The notes beneath the pieces are model-generated. The model saw nothing but the letters and a program-made list of their open reading frames with translations, had not been told where the DNA came from and made no database searches. The translations under genes were made by a program, and so were the position numbers. This document shows, one piece after another, positions 7,521 to 18,152 of a stretch of 64,000 bases of DNA (positions are counted from its first letter, which is position 1; each line of letters starts with the position of its first letter). Source of the stretch: Pseudoxanthomonas sp. (GTDB lineage: Bacteria > Pseudomonadota > Gammaproteobacteria > Xanthomonadales > Xanthomonadaceae); contig JAGHZW010000235.1 in the NCBI GenBank assembly GCA_017745195.1, forward strand, positions 16,611 through 80,610, in the 5' to 3' direction.

Positions 7521-10500
7521 ATGAAATCCACTTCTTCCGGTGGCAAACGCATGACGAAGCCAGCCAGGGCCACGCCGGCGAAAGCGGCGGCGTCCGCGGC
7601 GTCGGGGCGCTTCTCGCTGGAGCCGGTGTATGCGGCCGCGCGCCGCCTTGCGCCGGCCGCGCGCCAGGCCGAGCTGCAGGAATTCCTCGGCGAGTTCTAC
7701 CGCCGGCTGGAAGAAGACGAGTATCCGCAGCACACGCCGCAGACCTGGGCCGCGATGGGCATCGACATCCTCGGCTTCGCGCGAAAGCGCAAGCCCGGCA
7801 CGGCCAGCGTGCGCGTGTTCAACCCGACCGCCGCGGCCAACGGCTGGGATTCGCCGTACACGATCCTGCAGATCGTCAACGACGACATGCCGTTCCTGGT
7901 CGACTCGGTCAGCATGGCGCTGGCCGACATGGGCGTGGGCGTGCACGTGCTGGGCCATCCGCTGGTGCGCATCGCCCGCGACGGCAACGGCAAGCTGCTC
8001 TCGGTCGGCGACGGCCGTCCCGAATCGATGATGCTGCTGGAGATCGACCGCCAGCCGCCGTCCGCGATGCGCGAGATCGAGCAGCGCGTGGCCGCGGTGC
8101 TGGCCGAGGTCCGCGGCGTGGTCGCCGACTGGGGGCTGATGCGCGAGCGCATGCAGGTGCTGGCCGACGACCTGGCCACGCGGCGCATGCCGGTGGACGA
8201 TACCGGCCGGCGCGAGGCGCAGGAGTTCCTGCGCTGGACCGCGGCCGACCACTTCATCCTGTACGGCTACCGCGAATACAAGGTGGTGAAGCAGGGCGGC
8301 GAATCGGTGCTGGCCCCGGTCGAGGGCTCGGGCCTGGGCCTGATGCGCGGCAAGGACAACGCGCCGCCGCGGCCGGTGAAGTCGCTGGCCGCGCACGGGC
8401 TGAACCAGTCCGGCACCCCCGAGGCGCTGATCCTGACCAAGACCAACGCCCGCTCGCGGATCCACCGCAAGGGCTACATGGACTACATCGGCGTGCTGGA
8501 GTTCGATGCCAACGGCACGATCACCGGCGAGCAGCGCTTCCTCGGCCTGTACACCTCCAGCGCCTACAACCGCCGGCCGTGGGAGATCCCGCTGGTGCGC
8601 GAGCGCTACGAGCACGTCATGCGCCGCAGCGGCCTGTCGCCGAGCAGCCACAGCGGCAAGGCGCTGCGCCACATCCTGGAGACGCTGCCGCGCGAGGAGC
8701 TGTTCCAGTCCAGCGAGGAAGAGTTGTACCGCACCGCGACCGGCGTGCTTGGCCTGCAGGAGCGGGTCCGCAGCCGGCTGTTCCTGCGCCGCGACCGCTA
8801 CGGCCGCTTCTTCTCGGCGCTGGTCTACATCCCGCGCGAGCGCTTCAACACCGACGTGCGCCTGCGCATCGAGGCGCTGCTGAAGGACGCGCTGCACGGC
8901 GAGCAGGTCGATTCGAGCGTGGTGCTGGGCGAGTCTCCGCTGGCCCAGCTGCACCTGATCGTGCGCCCGCGCGCGGGCACAGTGGCCGACCTGGACACCG
9001 GCGAGCTCGAGCGCCGCCTGGCCCACCTGCTGCGCAACTGGCAGGACGACCTGCGCGAACTGCTGATCGCCCGTCATGGCGAGGCCGAGGGCCTGCGCCT
9101 GGCCAACGTCTACGGCCGCGCCCTGCCGGCGGGCTACATCGAGGACATCTCGCCGGAGCTGGCCGCCAACGACGTCGAGCAGCTGGCCGCGCTGACCGGC
9201 CCGGACGACCTGCGGCTGAGCCTGCACGCGGTCAGCCGCGAGGGCACTTCCGGCCTGCGCCTGAAGCTGTACCGCCAGCACGACGACATCCCGCTGTCGG
9301 ACGTGCTGCCGCTGATGGAGAACATGGGCCTGAAGGTCATCTCCGAGCACCCGTACCGGCTGCAGGCCAGCCTGGACAACGGCGGCAGCCAGCCGATCTA
9401 CATCCAGGACTTCGAGGTCGAGCGCGCCGCCGCCGGCGGCGACATCGGCGCGCTGGCGCCGGCGTTCGAGCAGGCCTTCGCTGCGATCTGGTCGGGCCGC
9501 GCCGAGAACGACGGGCTCAACCGCCTGGTCCTGTCCGCCGGACTGGAATGGCGCCAGGTCGCGCTGCTGCGCGGCTACTGGAAGTACCTGCTGCAGACCG
9601 GCGTGCCGTTCTCGCAGAACTACGTCGAGGAGACGCTGGGCCGCTATCCGTTGCTGGCGCGGCTGCTGGTCGAACTGTTCGAGGCCCGTTTCCACCCGTC
9701 CACCGGCCATGAAACAGCCGCGCAGATCCTGGCCGGGCAGCAGCGCCTGGTCGACCACCTGCGCGTGCTGGCCGGCGGCGACGAGTCGGTGATCCGTTCG
9801 CTGCAGGAGGTGGTCGATGCGCGCAGCGCCGATCGCGCCACCCAGGAGAGCGTCACCCGCGGCGCGCTGCTGAAACTGCTCGACCGCGTCTCCAGCCTGG
9901 ACGACGATCGCATCCTGCGCGGTTTCATCGGCGCGATCGACGCGACCCTGCGTACCGGGTATTTCCAGATGGCCGCCGACGGCCAGCCCGGCCACTGCAT
10001 CAGCTTCAAGTTCGATTCGGCGCTGGTGCCGGACCTGCCCAAGCCGCGTCCGTACCGCGAGATCTTCGTCTACGGCCCGCGCGTGGAAGGCGTGCACCTG
10101 CGCTTCGGCCCGGTCGCCCGCGGCGGCCTGCGCTGGTCGGACCGGCGCGAGGACTTCCGCACCGAGGTGCTGGGCCTGGTCAAGGCGCAGATGGTGAAGA
10201 ACACCGTGATCGTGCCGGTCGGCGCCAAGGGCGGCTTCTTCGTCAAGCAGCCGCCGGTGTCCGGCGACCGCGACGCGGTGCTGGCCGAGGGCGTGGCCTG
10301 CTACAAGCTGTTCATCCAGGGCCTGCTCGACATCACCGACAACATCGTCGACGGCAGGATCGTGCCGCCGCGCGACGTGGTCCGCCACGACCAGGATGAT
10401 CCGTACCTGGTGGTCGCCGCCGACAAGGGCACCGCGACCTTCTCCGACATCGCCAACGGCCTGGCCATCGCCCATGGCTTCTGGCTGGGCGACGCGTTCG

Positions 10501-12515
10501 CCTCGGGCGGGTCGGTCGGCTACGACCACAAGGGCATGGGCATTACCGCCCGCGGCGCGTGGGAGTCGGTCAAGCGCCATTTCCGCGCACTGGGCCGCGA
10601 CTGCCAGAGCGAGGACTTCAGCTGCGTCGGCATCGGCGACATGTCCGGTGACGTGTTCGGCAACGGCATGCTGCTGTCGAAGCACATCCGCCTGGTCGCC
10701 GCGTTCGACCACCGCCACATCTTTCTGGATCCGGAACCCGACGCGGCGACGTCGTTCGCCGAGCGCGAGCGCCTGTTCCGCCTGCCACGATCGAGCTGGG
10801 CCGATTACGACGGCAAGCTCATCAGCAAGGGCGGCGGCATCCATCCGCGCAGCGCCAAGTCGATCGAGATCACCCCGCAGGTCCGCACCGTGCTCGGCCT
10901 GGACGAAGGGGTCAAGGCGCTGTCGCCGAACGAGCTGATGTCGGCGATCCTGCGCGCGCCGGTGGACCTGCTCTGGAACGGCGGCATCGGCACCTACGTC
11001 AAGGCCTCCACCGAGCAGAACGCCGACGTCGGCGACCGCGCCAACAACGCGCTGCGGGTCAACGGCGGCCAGCTGCGCTGCCGGATCGTGGGCGAGGGCG
11101 GCAACCTGGGCATGACCCAGCTCGGCCGGATCGAGGCGGCGCAGGGCGGTGTGCTGCTCAACACCGACTTCATCGACAACTCCGCCGGCGTGGACACCTC
11201 CGACCACGAGGTGAACATCAAGATCCTGCTCAACGACGTGGTCCGCTCGAAGAAGCTGACCATGCCCGCGCGCAACAAGCTGCTGGCGTCGATGACCGAC
11301 GAGGTCGCGCGGCTGGTGCTGCTGGACAACACCCGCCAGAACCAGGCGATCAGCCTGATGGAACGGATGAGCGTCAAGCGGCTCGGTTCCAAGCAGCACT
11401 TCATCCGCACTTTGGAGCAGCAGGGCCTGCTCGACCGCCAGATCGAGTTCCTGCCGTCCGACGCGGAGCTGTCGGCACGCAAGGCGCGCGGGCAGGGCAT
11501 GACCCGGCCGGAACTGGCGGTGCTGCTGTCGTACTCCAAGCTGGTCGCGTTCCAGCAGCTGCTCGACTCGGACATCCCCGAGGATCCGTACCTGTCCAAG
11601 GAGCTGCAGCGCTACTTCCCGGTGCCGCTGCAGAAGAAGTACGCCGACGAGATGGAGCGGCACCGCCTGAAGCGTGAAATCATCGCCACCGCGGTGACCA
11701 ACGCCACCATCAACCGGATGGGCGCGACCTTCCTACTGCGCATGCAGGAGGACACCGGACGCAGCCCGGCCGAGGTGGCCAAGGCCTATACGATCAGCCG
11801 CGAGACGCTGGACGCGCGGATGCTGTGGACGCAGATCGACGCGCTCGACGGCAAGCTGCCCGAGGCCGCGCAGGTCGACGCCCTGCAGGTGATCTGGAAC
11901 CTGCAGCGCTCGTTCGTGCGCTGGCTGCTCAACCGGCCCGGCCCGATGCCCAGCATTACAGAGGCGGTGGACCGCTATCGCGATCCGTTCAACGACATCC
12001 GCGAGGCCTCCGGCGTGCTGCCCGATTCGCAGCGTCCGGCCTACGAGGCCTCGCTGCGCGAGTGGCGCGACAAGGGCATGCCGCCGAAGCTGGCCCAGCA
12101 GCTGGCCGAGCTGCCGTACCTGGAACCGGCGTTCGACATCATCGAGCTGGCCCGCTCGCGCAAGCTCAAGCCGGTGGACGTCTCGCGCGTGCACTTCCGC
12201 CTCGGCGACGCCTTGCGACTGCCGTGGCTGTTCGAGCAGATCGACGCGCTGGCGGTCGACGGCCGCTGGCACGCCGTCGCCCGCGGGGTGATGCGCGACG
12301 AACTGGCCGCGCACCACCGCGTGCTGGCCGGCCAGGCCATGTCGCAGCCCGGCGGCGATGCGGATGCGAAGGTACGGCACTGGCTGGCGCGCGACGATGC
12401 GGCCCTGCGCTTCACCCTGGGCATGCTCAACGAGCTGTCGGCGCAGAAGACGCTCGACTATCCGACCCTGTCGGTGGCGGTGCAGAAGCTCGGGCAGCTG
12501 GCCGCGCGCGGCTGA
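7521..12515 (+). CDS. gdhB: large NAD-specific glutamate dehydrogenase (GDH2/180-kDa class)
   Basis: A 1664-residue enzyme of the large NAD-GDH class that oxidatively deaminates glutamate to 2-oxoglutarate and ammonium, feeding carbon into the TCA cycle. The long N-terminal half holds the ACT-like regulatory modules of this class. The catalytic part is in the second half: [16 protein letters not shown] near residue 895 contains the substrate lysine, and [11 protein letters not shown] near 1040 and [10 protein letters not shown] belong to the nucleotide-binding half. A C-terminal helical domain of about 400 residues follows. The start at 7521 is chosen over in-frame ATGs upstream and at 7551 because GGAG precedes it by about 10 bases. 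It is divergent from the efflux operon and appears to be transcribed alone. The 'gdhB' symbol follows Pseudomonas usage. Confidence 0.93.
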   Translation: MKSTSSGGKRMTKPARATPAKAAASAASGRFSLEPVYAAARRLAPAARQAELQEFLGEFYRRLEEDEYPQHTPQTWAAMGIDILGFARKRKPGTASVRVFNPTAAANGWDSPYTILQIVNDDMPFLVDSVSMALADMGVGVHVLGHPLVRIARDGNGKLLSVGDGRPESMMLLEIDRQPPSAMREIEQRVAAVLAEVRGVVADWGLMRERMQVLADDLATRRMPVDDTGRREAQEFLRWTAADHFILYGYREYKVVKQGGESVLAPVEGSGLGLMRGKDNAPPRPVKSLAAHGLNQSGTPEALILTKTNARSRIHRKGYMDYIGVLEFDANGTITGEQRFLGLYTSSAYNRRPWEIPLVRERYEHVMRRSGLSPSSHSGKALRHILETLPREELFQSSEEELYRTATGVLGLQERVRSRLFLRRDRYGRFFSALVYIPRERFNTDVRLRIEALLKDALHGEQVDSSVVLGESPLAQLHLIVRPRAGTVADLDTGELERRLAHLLRNWQDDLRELLIARHGEAEGLRLANVYGRALPAGYIEDISPELAANDVEQLAALTGPDDLRLSLHAVSREGTSGLRLKLYRQHDDIPLSDVLPLMENMGLKVISEHPYRLQASLDNGGSQPIYIQDFEVERAAAGGDIGALAPAFEQAFAAIWSGRAENDGLNRLVLSAGLEWRQVALLRGYWKYLLQTGVPFSQNYVEETLGRYPLLARLLVELFEARFHPSTGHETAAQILAGQQRLVDHLRVLAGGDESVIRSLQEVVDARSADRATQESVTRGALLKLLDRVSSLDDDRILRGFIGAIDATLRTGYFQMAADGQPGHCISFKFDSALVPDLPKPRPYREIFVYGPRVEGVHLRFGPVARGGLRWSDRREDFRTEVLGLVKAQMVKNTVIVPVGAKGGFFVKQPPVSGDRDAVLAEGVACYKLFIQGLLDITDNIVDGRIVPPRDVVRHDQDDPYLVVAADKGTATFSDIANGLAIAHGFWLGDAFASGGSVGYDHKGMGITARGAWESVKRHFRALGRDCQSEDFSCVGIGDMSGDVFGNGMLLSKHIRLVAAFDHRHIFLDPEPDAATSFAERERLFRLPRSSWADYDGKLISKGGGIHPRSAKSIEITPQVRTVLGLDEGVKALSPNELMSAILRAPVDLLWNGGIGTYVKASTEQNADVGDRANNALRVNGGQLRCRIVGEGGNLGMTQLGRIEAAQGGVLLNTDFIDNSAGVDTSDHEVNIKILLNDVVRSKKLTMPARNKLLASMTDEVARLVLLDNTRQNQAISLMERMSVKRLGSKQHFIRTLEQQGLLDRQIEFLPSDAELSARKARGQGMTRPELAVLLSYSKLVAFQQLLDSDIPEDPYLSKELQRYFPVPLQKKYADEMERHRLKREIIATAVTNATINRMGATFLLRMQEDTGRSPAEVAKAYTISRETLDARMLWTQIDALDGKLPEAAQVDALQVIWNLQRSFVRWLLNRPGPMPSITEAVDRYRDPFNDIREASGVLPDSQRPAYEASLREWRDKGMPPKLAQQLAELPYLEPAFDIIELARSRKLKPVDVSRVHFRLGDALRLPWLFEQIDALAVDGRWHAVARGVMRDELAAHHRVLAGQAMSQPGGDADAKVRHWLARDDAALRFTLGMLNELSAQKTLDYPTLSVAVQKLGQLAARG

Positions 12516-12523
12516 CGTGGATC

Positions 12524-12577
12524 GCGGATGCCGGCACCGTGCCGGCATCCGCGCCGTCCGCCGGATGCTTGCATCCG
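12524..12577. repeat. two tandem perfect hairpins between gdhB and nadK
   Basis: Nine bases after the dehydrogenase stop is a perfect 13-bp inverted repeat with a 3-base loop (12524-12536 with 12540-12552). A second, shorter one (CGGATGC-TT-GCATCCG) follows at about 12562-12577. The two share the CGGATGC core. There is no T-tract, so these look more like REP-type extragenic palindromes or a Rho-independent-like block than a classical terminator. Confidence 0.6.
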
Positions 12578-12693
12578 CCAGCGCCCGTCTGGCCGGTGGG
12601 GTACACCTGCGCATCGCATGCACGGCGCCGCGTACCGGTATCGGCCGGGTATCCTCTTGGCAGGGACGCACGCCGTCCATCCTGGAGAATCCG

Positions 12694-13464
12694 ATGAGCA
12701 CCGCCCCCCGCATCGCCTTCCTCGCCAGCACCTCGGCCAATGCGCAGCAGGCGCTGGAGGCGATGGTCACCCGCCACGGTCAGCATCCGCTGGAGGAGGC
12801 GGACGTGATCTGCGCGCTCGGCGGCGACGGCTTCATGCTGCAGACGCTGCATCGCCACGGTGGCACCGGCAAACCGGTCTACGGCATGAAACTGGGCACG
12901 GTCGGGTTCCTGATGAACCACTTCCATGATGAGGACCTGCTCGAGCGGATCGCCATGGCCGAGCCGGCCAAGCTGCGCCCGCTGGAGATGGTGGCGCAGA
13001 CCGAGTCGGGCACCAGCACCGGCTCGCTGGCCTACAACGAGGTCTCGCTGCTGCGGCAGACCCGCCAGGCCGCACACATCCGCATCGGCCTGAACGGGCA
13101 GACCCGGCTGGACGAACTGATATGCGATGGCGTGATGGTAGCTACTCCCGCAGGGAGTACCGCCTACAACTTCTCGGCGCACGGCCCGATCCTGCCGCTG
13201 GGTTCGCACACCATCGCGTTGACGCCGATCGCCGCGTTCCGGCCGCGGCGCTGGCGCGGCGCGATCCTGAAGGCCAACACCGAGATCCGCTTCGAGGTGC
13301 TGGATCCGTACAAGCGCCCGGTCAGCGTGACCGCCGATTCGCATGAAACGCGCGACGTGGTGGAGGTGGTGATCCGCGAATCGGTGGACCGCACCGTGAC
13401 GCTGTTGTTCGATCCGGAACACAACCTCGAGGAACGTATCCTCAGCGAACAATTCGTGGTATGA
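12694..13464 (+). CDS. nadK: NAD kinase
   Basis: A 256-residue ATP-NAD kinase, which makes NADP from NAD in the cytoplasm. Family motifs are present in order: ALGGDGFML (GGDG at 43-46), the NE pair in [10 protein letters not shown], and [16 protein letters not shown], which holds the substrate loop. The length matches the short NAD kinases of the Xanthomonas group. The start ATG at 12694 is preceded by TGGAG at normal spacing; the open frame extends upstream, but only over hairpin sequence. It stands downstream of the NAD-glutamate dehydrogenase with a 178-base gap holding two hairpins, so co-transcription is uncertain. Confidence 0.93.
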   Translation: MSTAPRIAFLASTSANAQQALEAMVTRHGQHPLEEADVICALGGDGFMLQTLHRHGGTGKPVYGMKLGTVGFLMNHFHDEDLLERIAMAEPAKLRPLEMVAQTESGTSTGSLAYNEVSLLRQTRQAAHIRIGLNGQTRLDELICDGVMVATPAGSTAYNFSAHGPILPLGSHTIALTPIAAFRPRRWRGAILKANTEIRFEVLDPYKRPVSVTADSHETRDVVEVVIRESVDRTVTLLFDPEHNLEERILSEQFVV

Positions 13465-13568
13465 ACTGAATCGCTGGTGCTCGACACCGGCCCGCCGGGT
13501 TGAGGGGAGTGGTTTCCCGGCGTGACAACCAAGGAATCATCGAGCTTCAACGGAAGGGGAGGGGTCCC

Positions 13569-14045
13569 GTGAAGTTGTGGTATTTGATGCTGCTCTGCGC
13601 CATGCCGGTGCAGGCGGCTGCTGCTGGATGCATGTTCACAAGCAACGTGAAGCCGTTCGAGGCCGATACTTCGGCGCTGGTCGACAACACGGAAATTCCC
13701 GCACCCGAGATCGAAGGCTCCAGCGTGACCCGGGGCATCGGCGGCGGCGCGACCTGCGATGCACTGGGCTTCATGTCGATCAAGTTGAGGTGGCCGCGCG
13801 GCAGCGACTACGACCTCGAAGACATCGGCTTCGAATACCGGGTGGTCAATGGCGACGCGCCGGCCGGGCTGATCCCGGCCACGGTGGTGGCATCGCCGAT
13901 TTCCGGGCGCAAGGCCGAGCACCAGTTCACCTGGCAGGACGTGCCCACCACGGAACAGAGGCCACTGCACCTGGAGCTGGAGGTACGGGCGGTGACCCGC
14001 GACCACCAGCGCGGCGCGCCGGTGCGGGTGACGATCGGGTCGTAG
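13569..14045 (+). CDS. hypothetical secreted protein
   Basis: A 158-residue protein that I do not recognise. The GTG start at 13569 follows a strong GGAGG and gives a clean signal peptide (KLWYLMLLCAMPVQAAAAG), with cleavage probably just before GCMF. The mature part has cysteines near C19 and in GGGATCDALGF, possibly a disulfide, and is rich in beta-type residues with no transmembrane segment. A longer frame starting at 13500 would bury the signal peptide and is rejected. It sits between nadK and the nucleotidase gene on the same strand. Export is well supported; function is unknown. Confidence 0.7.
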   Translation: MKLWYLMLLCAMPVQAAAAGCMFTSNVKPFEADTSALVDNTEIPAPEIEGSSVTRGIGGGATCDALGFMSIKLRWPRGSDYDLEDIGFEYRVVNGDAPAGLIPATVVASPISGRKAEHQFTWQDVPTTEQRPLHLELEVRAVTRDHQRGAPVRVTIGS

Positions 14046-14091
14046 GAAGCTGGCGCCGCACGGCGCCGGCCACATGGTCGATAATGCGACC

Positions 14092-15009
14092 ATGGCCCGA
14101 CCCGACGACAACAGCCCCCGCCTGCTCACCGTCGCGGTGACATCGCGGGCGCTGTTCGACCTGGAGGAGAGCCACGCGCTGTACGAGCGCGAGGGCGTGG
14201 ATGCCTACGCCGGCTACCAGCGCCGGCTCGAGGACCAGATCCTCGAGCCGGGCGTGGCTTTCCCGGTCGTGCGCAAGCTGCTGGCGTTGAACCGGCGCCT
14301 GCCTGCCGGCGCGCCGCAGGTAGAGGTGATCCTGCTGTCGCGCAACTCGGCCGATACCGGGCTGCGCATCTTCAACTCGATCCAGCACCACGGCCTGGGC
14401 ATCGTCCGCGCGGTGTTCACCGCCGGCGAGCCGACCTGGCCGTACGTGGCGCCGTTCGGCACCGACCTGTTCCTGTCGGCCAATCCGGAATCGGTGCGGC
14501 GCTCGCTGCAGCACGGCGTGGCCGCCGCGACCATCCTGCCGGCGCGCGCCGCCGATGCCGCACGCGATCAGCTGCGCATCGCCTTCGACGGCGACGCGGT
14601 GATCTTCGGCGACGAGAGCGAACGCATCTCGCGCGAGCAGGGCGTGGAGGCGTTCGGCCTGCACGAGCGCCAGCGCGCGCACGTGCCGCTGTCCGGCGGG
14701 CCGTTCCGCAGCTTCCTGTCGGCGCTGCATGAACTGCAGGCCGCCTTCCCGGTGGGCGAGGATGCACCGATCCGCACCGCGCTGGTCACCGCGCGCTCGG
14801 CGCCGGCGCACGAGCGGGTGATCCGCACCCTGCGTGAATGGGGCGTGCGCCTGGACGAGGCGCTGTTCCTGGGCGGACGCGCCAAGGGGCCGTTCCTGGC
14901 GGCGTTCGGCGCGGATATCTTCTTCGACGACTCGGCGCAGAACATCGACAGCGCCCGCCAGCACGTCGCCGCCGGGCACGTGCCGCACGGCGTGGCCAAC
15001 CCGGACTGA
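14092..15009 (+). CDS. cytosolic 5'-nucleotidase (cN-I type)
   Basis: A protein of about 305 residues related to the cytosolic 5'-nucleotidase 1 family, which dephosphorylates nucleoside monophosphates. Recognisable segments are VAVTSRALFDLEE, the LLSRNSADTGLRIFNS block, FGTDLFLSANPESV, and IAFDGDAVIFGDESE, a DxD-containing motif of the HAD-like fold. There is no signal peptide. Two starts are possible, 14074 and 14092; neither has a clear ribosome-binding site, and I favour the second, which removes six unconserved residues. The 3' end is unusual: the last 84 coding bases plus about 30 bases of flank are repeated three more times directly behind the stop codon. The coding copy itself is intact. 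Confidence 0.85.
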   Translation: MARPDDNSPRLLTVAVTSRALFDLEESHALYEREGVDAYAGYQRRLEDQILEPGVAFPVVRKLLALNRRLPAGAPQVEVILLSRNSADTGLRIFNSIQHHGLGIVRAVFTAGEPTWPYVAPFGTDLFLSANPESVRRSLQHGVAAATILPARAADAARDQLRIAFDGDAVIFGDESERISREQGVEAFGLHERQRAHVPLSGGPFRSFLSALHELQAAFPVGEDAPIRTALVTARSAPAHERVIRTLREWGVRLDEALFLGGRAKGPFLAAFGADIFFDDSAQNIDSARQHVAAGHVPHGVANPD

Positions 15010-15340
15010 AGGCGCGGCCTCCGGCGCGGGCACCTCGCCGACGACCCGGCGCAGAACATCGACAGCGCCTGCCAGCACGTCGCCGCCGGCACGTGCCGCA
15101 CGGCGTCGCCAACCCGGACTGAAGGCGCGGCCTCCAGCGCGGGCACCTCGCCGACGACTCGGCGCAGAACATCGACAGCGCCCGCCAGCACGTCGCCGCC
15201 GGGCACGTGCCGCACGGCGTGGCCAATCCGGACTGAAAGGCGCGGCCTCCGGCGCGGGCACCTCGCCGACGACCCGGCGCGGAACATCGACAGCGCCCGC
15301 CAGCACGTCGCCGCCGGCATGTTCCGCACGGCAGCGCCGA
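14926..15340. repeat. four-copy tandem repeat of the nucleotidase gene 3' end
   Basis: Copies begin at 14926, 15040, 15153 and 15268, giving periods of 114, 113 and 115 bases. Copy 1 is the coding end of the 5'-nucleotidase gene (last 28 codons and stop) plus about 30 bases of flank; copies 2-3 and a shorter copy 4 are non-coding degenerate versions. Copies differ by a few substitutions and single-base indels (a lost G in copy 2, an extra A after the pseudo-stop of copy 3). The array fills the whole 351-base gap between the convergent nucleotidase and cheB genes. Nothing else is seen in that gap, and no clear terminator is visible. Confidence 0.95.
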
Positions 15341-15360
15341 TCCAGCGGACAGGCGTCGGA

Positions 15361-16440
15361 TCAGCCGGTCGCGGCGAGCGGGCGTGCCCCGGCCAGTTCC
15401 AGCAGGCGGCCGGCGATGCGGTCCAGCGGCAGCACTTCCTGTACCGCGCCGAGTTTCACCGCCGCCCCGGGCATGCCCCAGACCACGCTGGTCGCCTCGT
15501 CCTGGACCAGGGTTGCCGCGCCGGCGTCGCGCAGCTCCAGCAGGCCGCGCGCGCCGTCATCGCCCATGCCGGTGAGGATCGCGCCCACCGCGTTGCCGCC
15601 CGCGCTCTGCGCGACCGAGCGGAACATCACGTCGACCGCCGGCCGGTGGCGGTTCACCGGCGGCCCGGCATCGACCCGGCAACGCCAGCGGGCACCGTCA
15701 CGGATCACCCGCAGGTGGCGGTCGCCGGGCGGCAGGTAGGCATGGCCGGGCAGGATCGCCTCGCCGTCGCCGGCCTCGCGCACCAGCATCGGCGAATGCC
15801 GGTCCAGGCGGTCGACGAACGCGCGGCTGAAGCCGCCCGGGATGTGCTGGGTGATGACGATCGCCGGTGCGTCCGCTGGCATCTGCTCCAGCACCAGGCG
15901 CAGTGCCTCGGTGCCGCCGGCCGACGCGCCGATCGCGATCAGGCGGTCGGTGGTGCGGAAGCGCGCGGCGGTGGCCGCGGCCGGGCGCGGCGGTGGCGCC
16001 GTCCCCAGTTTCAGGGCGGGGCGTGCCAGCGGCTGCACCCGCGCGCGCGCGGCGGCCTTGACCTTGGCGATCAGCTCGGCGGCGTACTCGCCCAGGCCGC
16101 GGGCCACGTCGAGTCTTGGTTTGGTGACGAAGTCGACCGCGCCCAGGGCCAGCGCCTGCAGGGTGATCTCGGCGCCGCGCTCGGTCAGCGATGACACCAT
16201 CAGCACCGGCATCGGCCGCAGCCGCATGATGTTCTCGAGGAACGCCAGCCCGTCCATGCGCGGCATCTCCACGTCCAGGGTCAGCACGTCGGGATTGAGG
16301 CGCTTGATCTTCTCGCGCGCCAGCAGCGGGTCCGACGCGGTGCCGACCACCTCGATGCCCGGATCGCTGCCGAGCAGCTCGGTGAGCACCTGCCGTACCA
16401 CCGCCGAATCGTCGACGACCAGGACTTTGACCCTGTCCAT
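15361..16440 (-). CDS. cheB: chemotaxis response regulator / protein-glutamate methylesterase
   Basis: A 359-residue CheB. The N-terminal receiver domain (1-120) has the acidic pair D10/D11 and phosphoacceptor D56. A linker rich in Ala, Arg and Pro follows, then the methylesterase domain with the catalytic triad S173 (GASAGGTEA), H199 (TQHIPGGFS) and D295 (GMGDDG). It removes methyl groups from chemoreceptors, and also deamidates them, to reset adaptation. The start ATG shares one base with the cheD stop (TGATG), so translation is coupled. It is the last gene of cheR-cheD-cheB and runs into the repeat-filled gap. No cheA, cheW or receptor gene is present in the window. Confidence 0.95.
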   Translation of the reverse strand: MDRVKVLVVDDSAVVRQVLTELLGSDPGIEVVGTASDPLLAREKIKRLNPDVLTLDVEMPRMDGLAFLENIMRLRPMPVLMVSSLTERGAEITLQALALGAVDFVTKPRLDVARGLGEYAAELIAKVKAAARARVQPLARPALKLGTAPPPRPAAATAARFRTTDRLIAIGASAGGTEALRLVLEQMPADAPAIVITQHIPGGFSRAFVDRLDRHSPMLVREAGDGEAILPGHAYLPPGDRHLRVIRDGARWRCRVDAGPPVNRHRPAVDVMFRSVAQSAGGNAVGAILTGMGDDGARGLLELRDAGAATLVQDEATSVVWGMPGAAVKLGAVQEVLPLDRIAGRLLELAGARPLAATG

Positions 16441-17036
16441 CAGAACAGCTCCACGCCACCGCTGACCGGAGTCCGCGACAGGCGCTGGCGCACTGCCGAC
16501 TCGGCGGCGGCGACCTCGGCGTCGTGCGCGTGCGGCAGGCGGTTGACCATGACCTTGCCGGTCTGCGGGAAGAAGAACACCTTGCGCGGATGGATCCCGC
16601 GCAGGTCCTCGGCGACCACCGGGATGCGCTCGGCGGCCAGGTAGGCCAGCACGAAATCGGCGTTGCGGGTGCCGACCGGGTTGCTGGTGAAGCCCTTGAG
16701 CACGTTGGCGCCGCCGAACACCTTGGCCTCCAAGCGCTTGCGGCTCGCGCCGCGCTTGAGCAGCTCGTTGATCAGCACTTCCATCGCGTAGCTCCCGTAG
16801 CGCGCCGGCGCGCCATCGCCGGTGTTGCCCTCGGGCAGCAGGAAGTGGTTCATCCCGCCCAGCTGCAGCATCGGGTCGCGGATGCAGGCGGCCACGCAGG
16901 AGCCGAGCACGGTCACCAGCGCGGTGCCGTCGTCCACCACCAGGTACTGGGTCGGCAGCAGCTTGGCCGCCGGCACCTTGAACTGCGGGTCGCGGTAGCG
17001 CAGGACCGCATCCGCCTGCAGCGCCGCGCCGCTCAT
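16440..17036 (-). CDS. cheD: chemoreceptor glutamine deamidase
   Basis: A 198-residue CheD, which deamidates glutamines of chemoreceptors. Key residues of the cysteine-hydrolase fold are in place: T42, C47 in [13 protein letters not shown] and H64 in [21 protein letters not shown] and GTRNADFV are conserved further on. The start at 17036 overlaps the cheR stop by four bases (ATGA), and the stop overlaps the cheB start by one base. The order cheR-cheD-cheB is common in Xanthomonas-type gammaproteobacteria. A longer upstream frame is merely an overlap with cheR. Confidence 0.95.
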   Translation of the reverse strand: MSGAALQADAVLRYRDPQFKVPAAKLLPTQYLVVDDGTALVTVLGSCVAACIRDPMLQLGGMNHFLLPEGNTGDGAPARYGSYAMEVLINELLKRGASRKRLEAKVFGGANVLKGFTSNPVGTRNADFVLAYLAAERIPVVAEDLRGIHPRKVFFFPQTGKVMVNRLPHAHDAEVAAAESAVRQRLSRTPVSGGVELF

Positions 17037-17899
17037 GCGCGCGCCGCCGGGTTGCGCCGGTACAGGGTGCGGCCGCAGGGCTGGATCAGGTCGGCGGCGT
17101 GCAGGTAGTTCTCCGAATGGCCGGTGTAGAGCAGGCTGCCGGCGTCCATCTGGGTGACCAGCCGCGACAGGATCCCGCGCTGTGTCGGCTTGTCGAAATA
17201 GATCATCACGTTGCGGCAGAACACCGCGGTGAACGGGCCACCGACGTCGTAGCGCGGCGCGAGCAGGTTCAGCGGGCGGAATTCGACCAGGGCCTGCAGC
17301 GCGGGATTGACCCGGCAGCGGCCCTCGTTCGGGCCAGTGCCGCGCTGGAAGTAGCGGCGGCGGGTCTCCAGGTCCAGTTCGGCGATGCGGTCGATGCCGT
17401 AGACACCATTGCGTGCGGTCGCCAGCACCTGGGTATCGATGTCGGTGGCCAGGATCCGCACCGGCGGGGTCAGGGTGCCGAATGCCTCGCAGGCGGTGAT
17501 CGCCATCGAGTAGGGTTCCTCGCCGGTGGACGCAGCGCAGGACCAGAGCCGGATCGGGCCGGCGGCCGTGGCGCTCTCGCGCAGCTGCGCGTGCAGCCGG
17601 TCGAAGTGGTGCGGCTCGCGGAAGAACGCGGTGAGGTTGGTGGTCAGCGCGTTGGTGAACGCCTGCCATTCCGCGTCGTCCGGATCGGCGTCGAGCTGGT
17701 CCAGGTAGGTGCCGAAGTCGGCCAGGCCGAGCGCGCGCAGGCGCCGCGAGAGACGGCCGTAGACCATGTCGCGCTTGGCCGGTGCCAGGGCGATGCCGGC
17801 GCGGGCGTGGATCATCTGGCAGACCCGGCGGAAATCGCGGTCCGAGAACGGGAACTCGCGATGGTCCGTGGGCGGGTGCGGAAGGTGGGTAGCGCTCAT
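17033..17899 (-). CDS. cheR: chemotaxis protein-glutamate O-methyltransferase
   Basis: A 288-residue CheR that methylates chemoreceptors using S-adenosylmethionine. An N-terminal helical domain ([19 protein letters not shown]) precedes the SAM-binding Rossmann domain with [14 protein letters not shown] (motif I), ATDIDTQVL and [10 protein letters not shown]. The start ATG at 17899 overlaps by four bases (ATGA) with the stop of the truncated nuoF frame upstream. This is abnormal context: a chemotaxis gene has taken the place where the rest of nuoF should be. The cheR gene itself is complete. Unless it has its own promoter inside the nuoF remnant, it would now be transcribed from the complex I operon. 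Confidence 0.93.
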   Translation of the reverse strand: MSATHLPHPPTDHREFPFSDRDFRRVCQMIHARAGIALAPAKRDMVYGRLSRRLRALGLADFGTYLDQLDADPDDAEWQAFTNALTTNLTAFFREPHHFDRLHAQLRESATAAGPIRLWSCAASTGEEPYSMAITACEAFGTLTPPVRILATDIDTQVLATARNGVYGIDRIAELDLETRRRYFQRGTGPNEGRCRVNPALQALVEFRPLNLLAPRYDVGGPFTAVFCRNVMIYFDKPTQRGILSRLVTQMDAGSLLYTGHSENYLHAADLIQPCGRTLYRRNPAARA

Positions 17900-18141
17900 C
17901 TCGGTTCCGGAAGCGGGGGGGCGCGGCCGTGCAGGCCGGACTGCTTGACCATCTCGACCACGTCCGCCGGCGGGATCTTCTCGGTGAGGATTTTCCGCAG
18001 CGCCTGGTAGCCGCCGGTCTTGAGGTAGTTCTCGTACGACCACGGCTTGTCGAAGTGCAGCGTCGTGTAGACCGCCTGGTGTTCCTTCGGGGCCGGGCCG
18101 ACCGGGCCGTAGCCCTCGGAAATCTTGGTGTGGTGTGCCAT
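17896..18141 (-). pseudogene. nuoF: truncated nuoF (first ~68 codons fused to a foreign tail)
   Basis: The frame begins like a normal NuoF ([19 protein letters not shown], then [20 protein letters not shown] and VEMVKQSGL), but after about 68 residues it departs from the family: the expected SGLRGRGGAGFPTGLKW reads [14 protein letters not shown] and stops at residue 81. Complete NuoF is about 445 residues. The FMN site, the NADH site and the 4Fe-4S cysteines are all missing, so the product cannot carry out NADH oxidation. The stop overlaps the cheR start. The junction is near 17930, in a GC-rich stretch where nuoF and the cheR leader could share a short homology. It is either a real rearrangement that cuts the complex I operon or an assembly misjoin; nuoG-N do not follow. 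Confidence 0.85.
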
Positions 18142-18152
18142 CTGCGGTGGCC

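Noticed and set aside
7419-11663. Open frame of 1414 codons opposite the glutamate dehydrogenase gene
   Set aside because: It lies entirely antisense to a strongly conserved enzyme, has low-complexity His/Gln/Arg/Ala composition and matches no family.
14568-15329. Minus-strand frame encoding a 38-residue repeat protein across the tandem array
   Set aside because: The repeats are those of the DNA array, whose 113-, 114- and 115-base periods break the frame. The start is inside the degenerate copies and there is no ribosome-binding site.
14926-15340. Possible CRISPR array
   Set aside because: Units are 113-115 bases, contiguous and without variable spacers, and the first unit is coding sequence of the nucleotidase gene.
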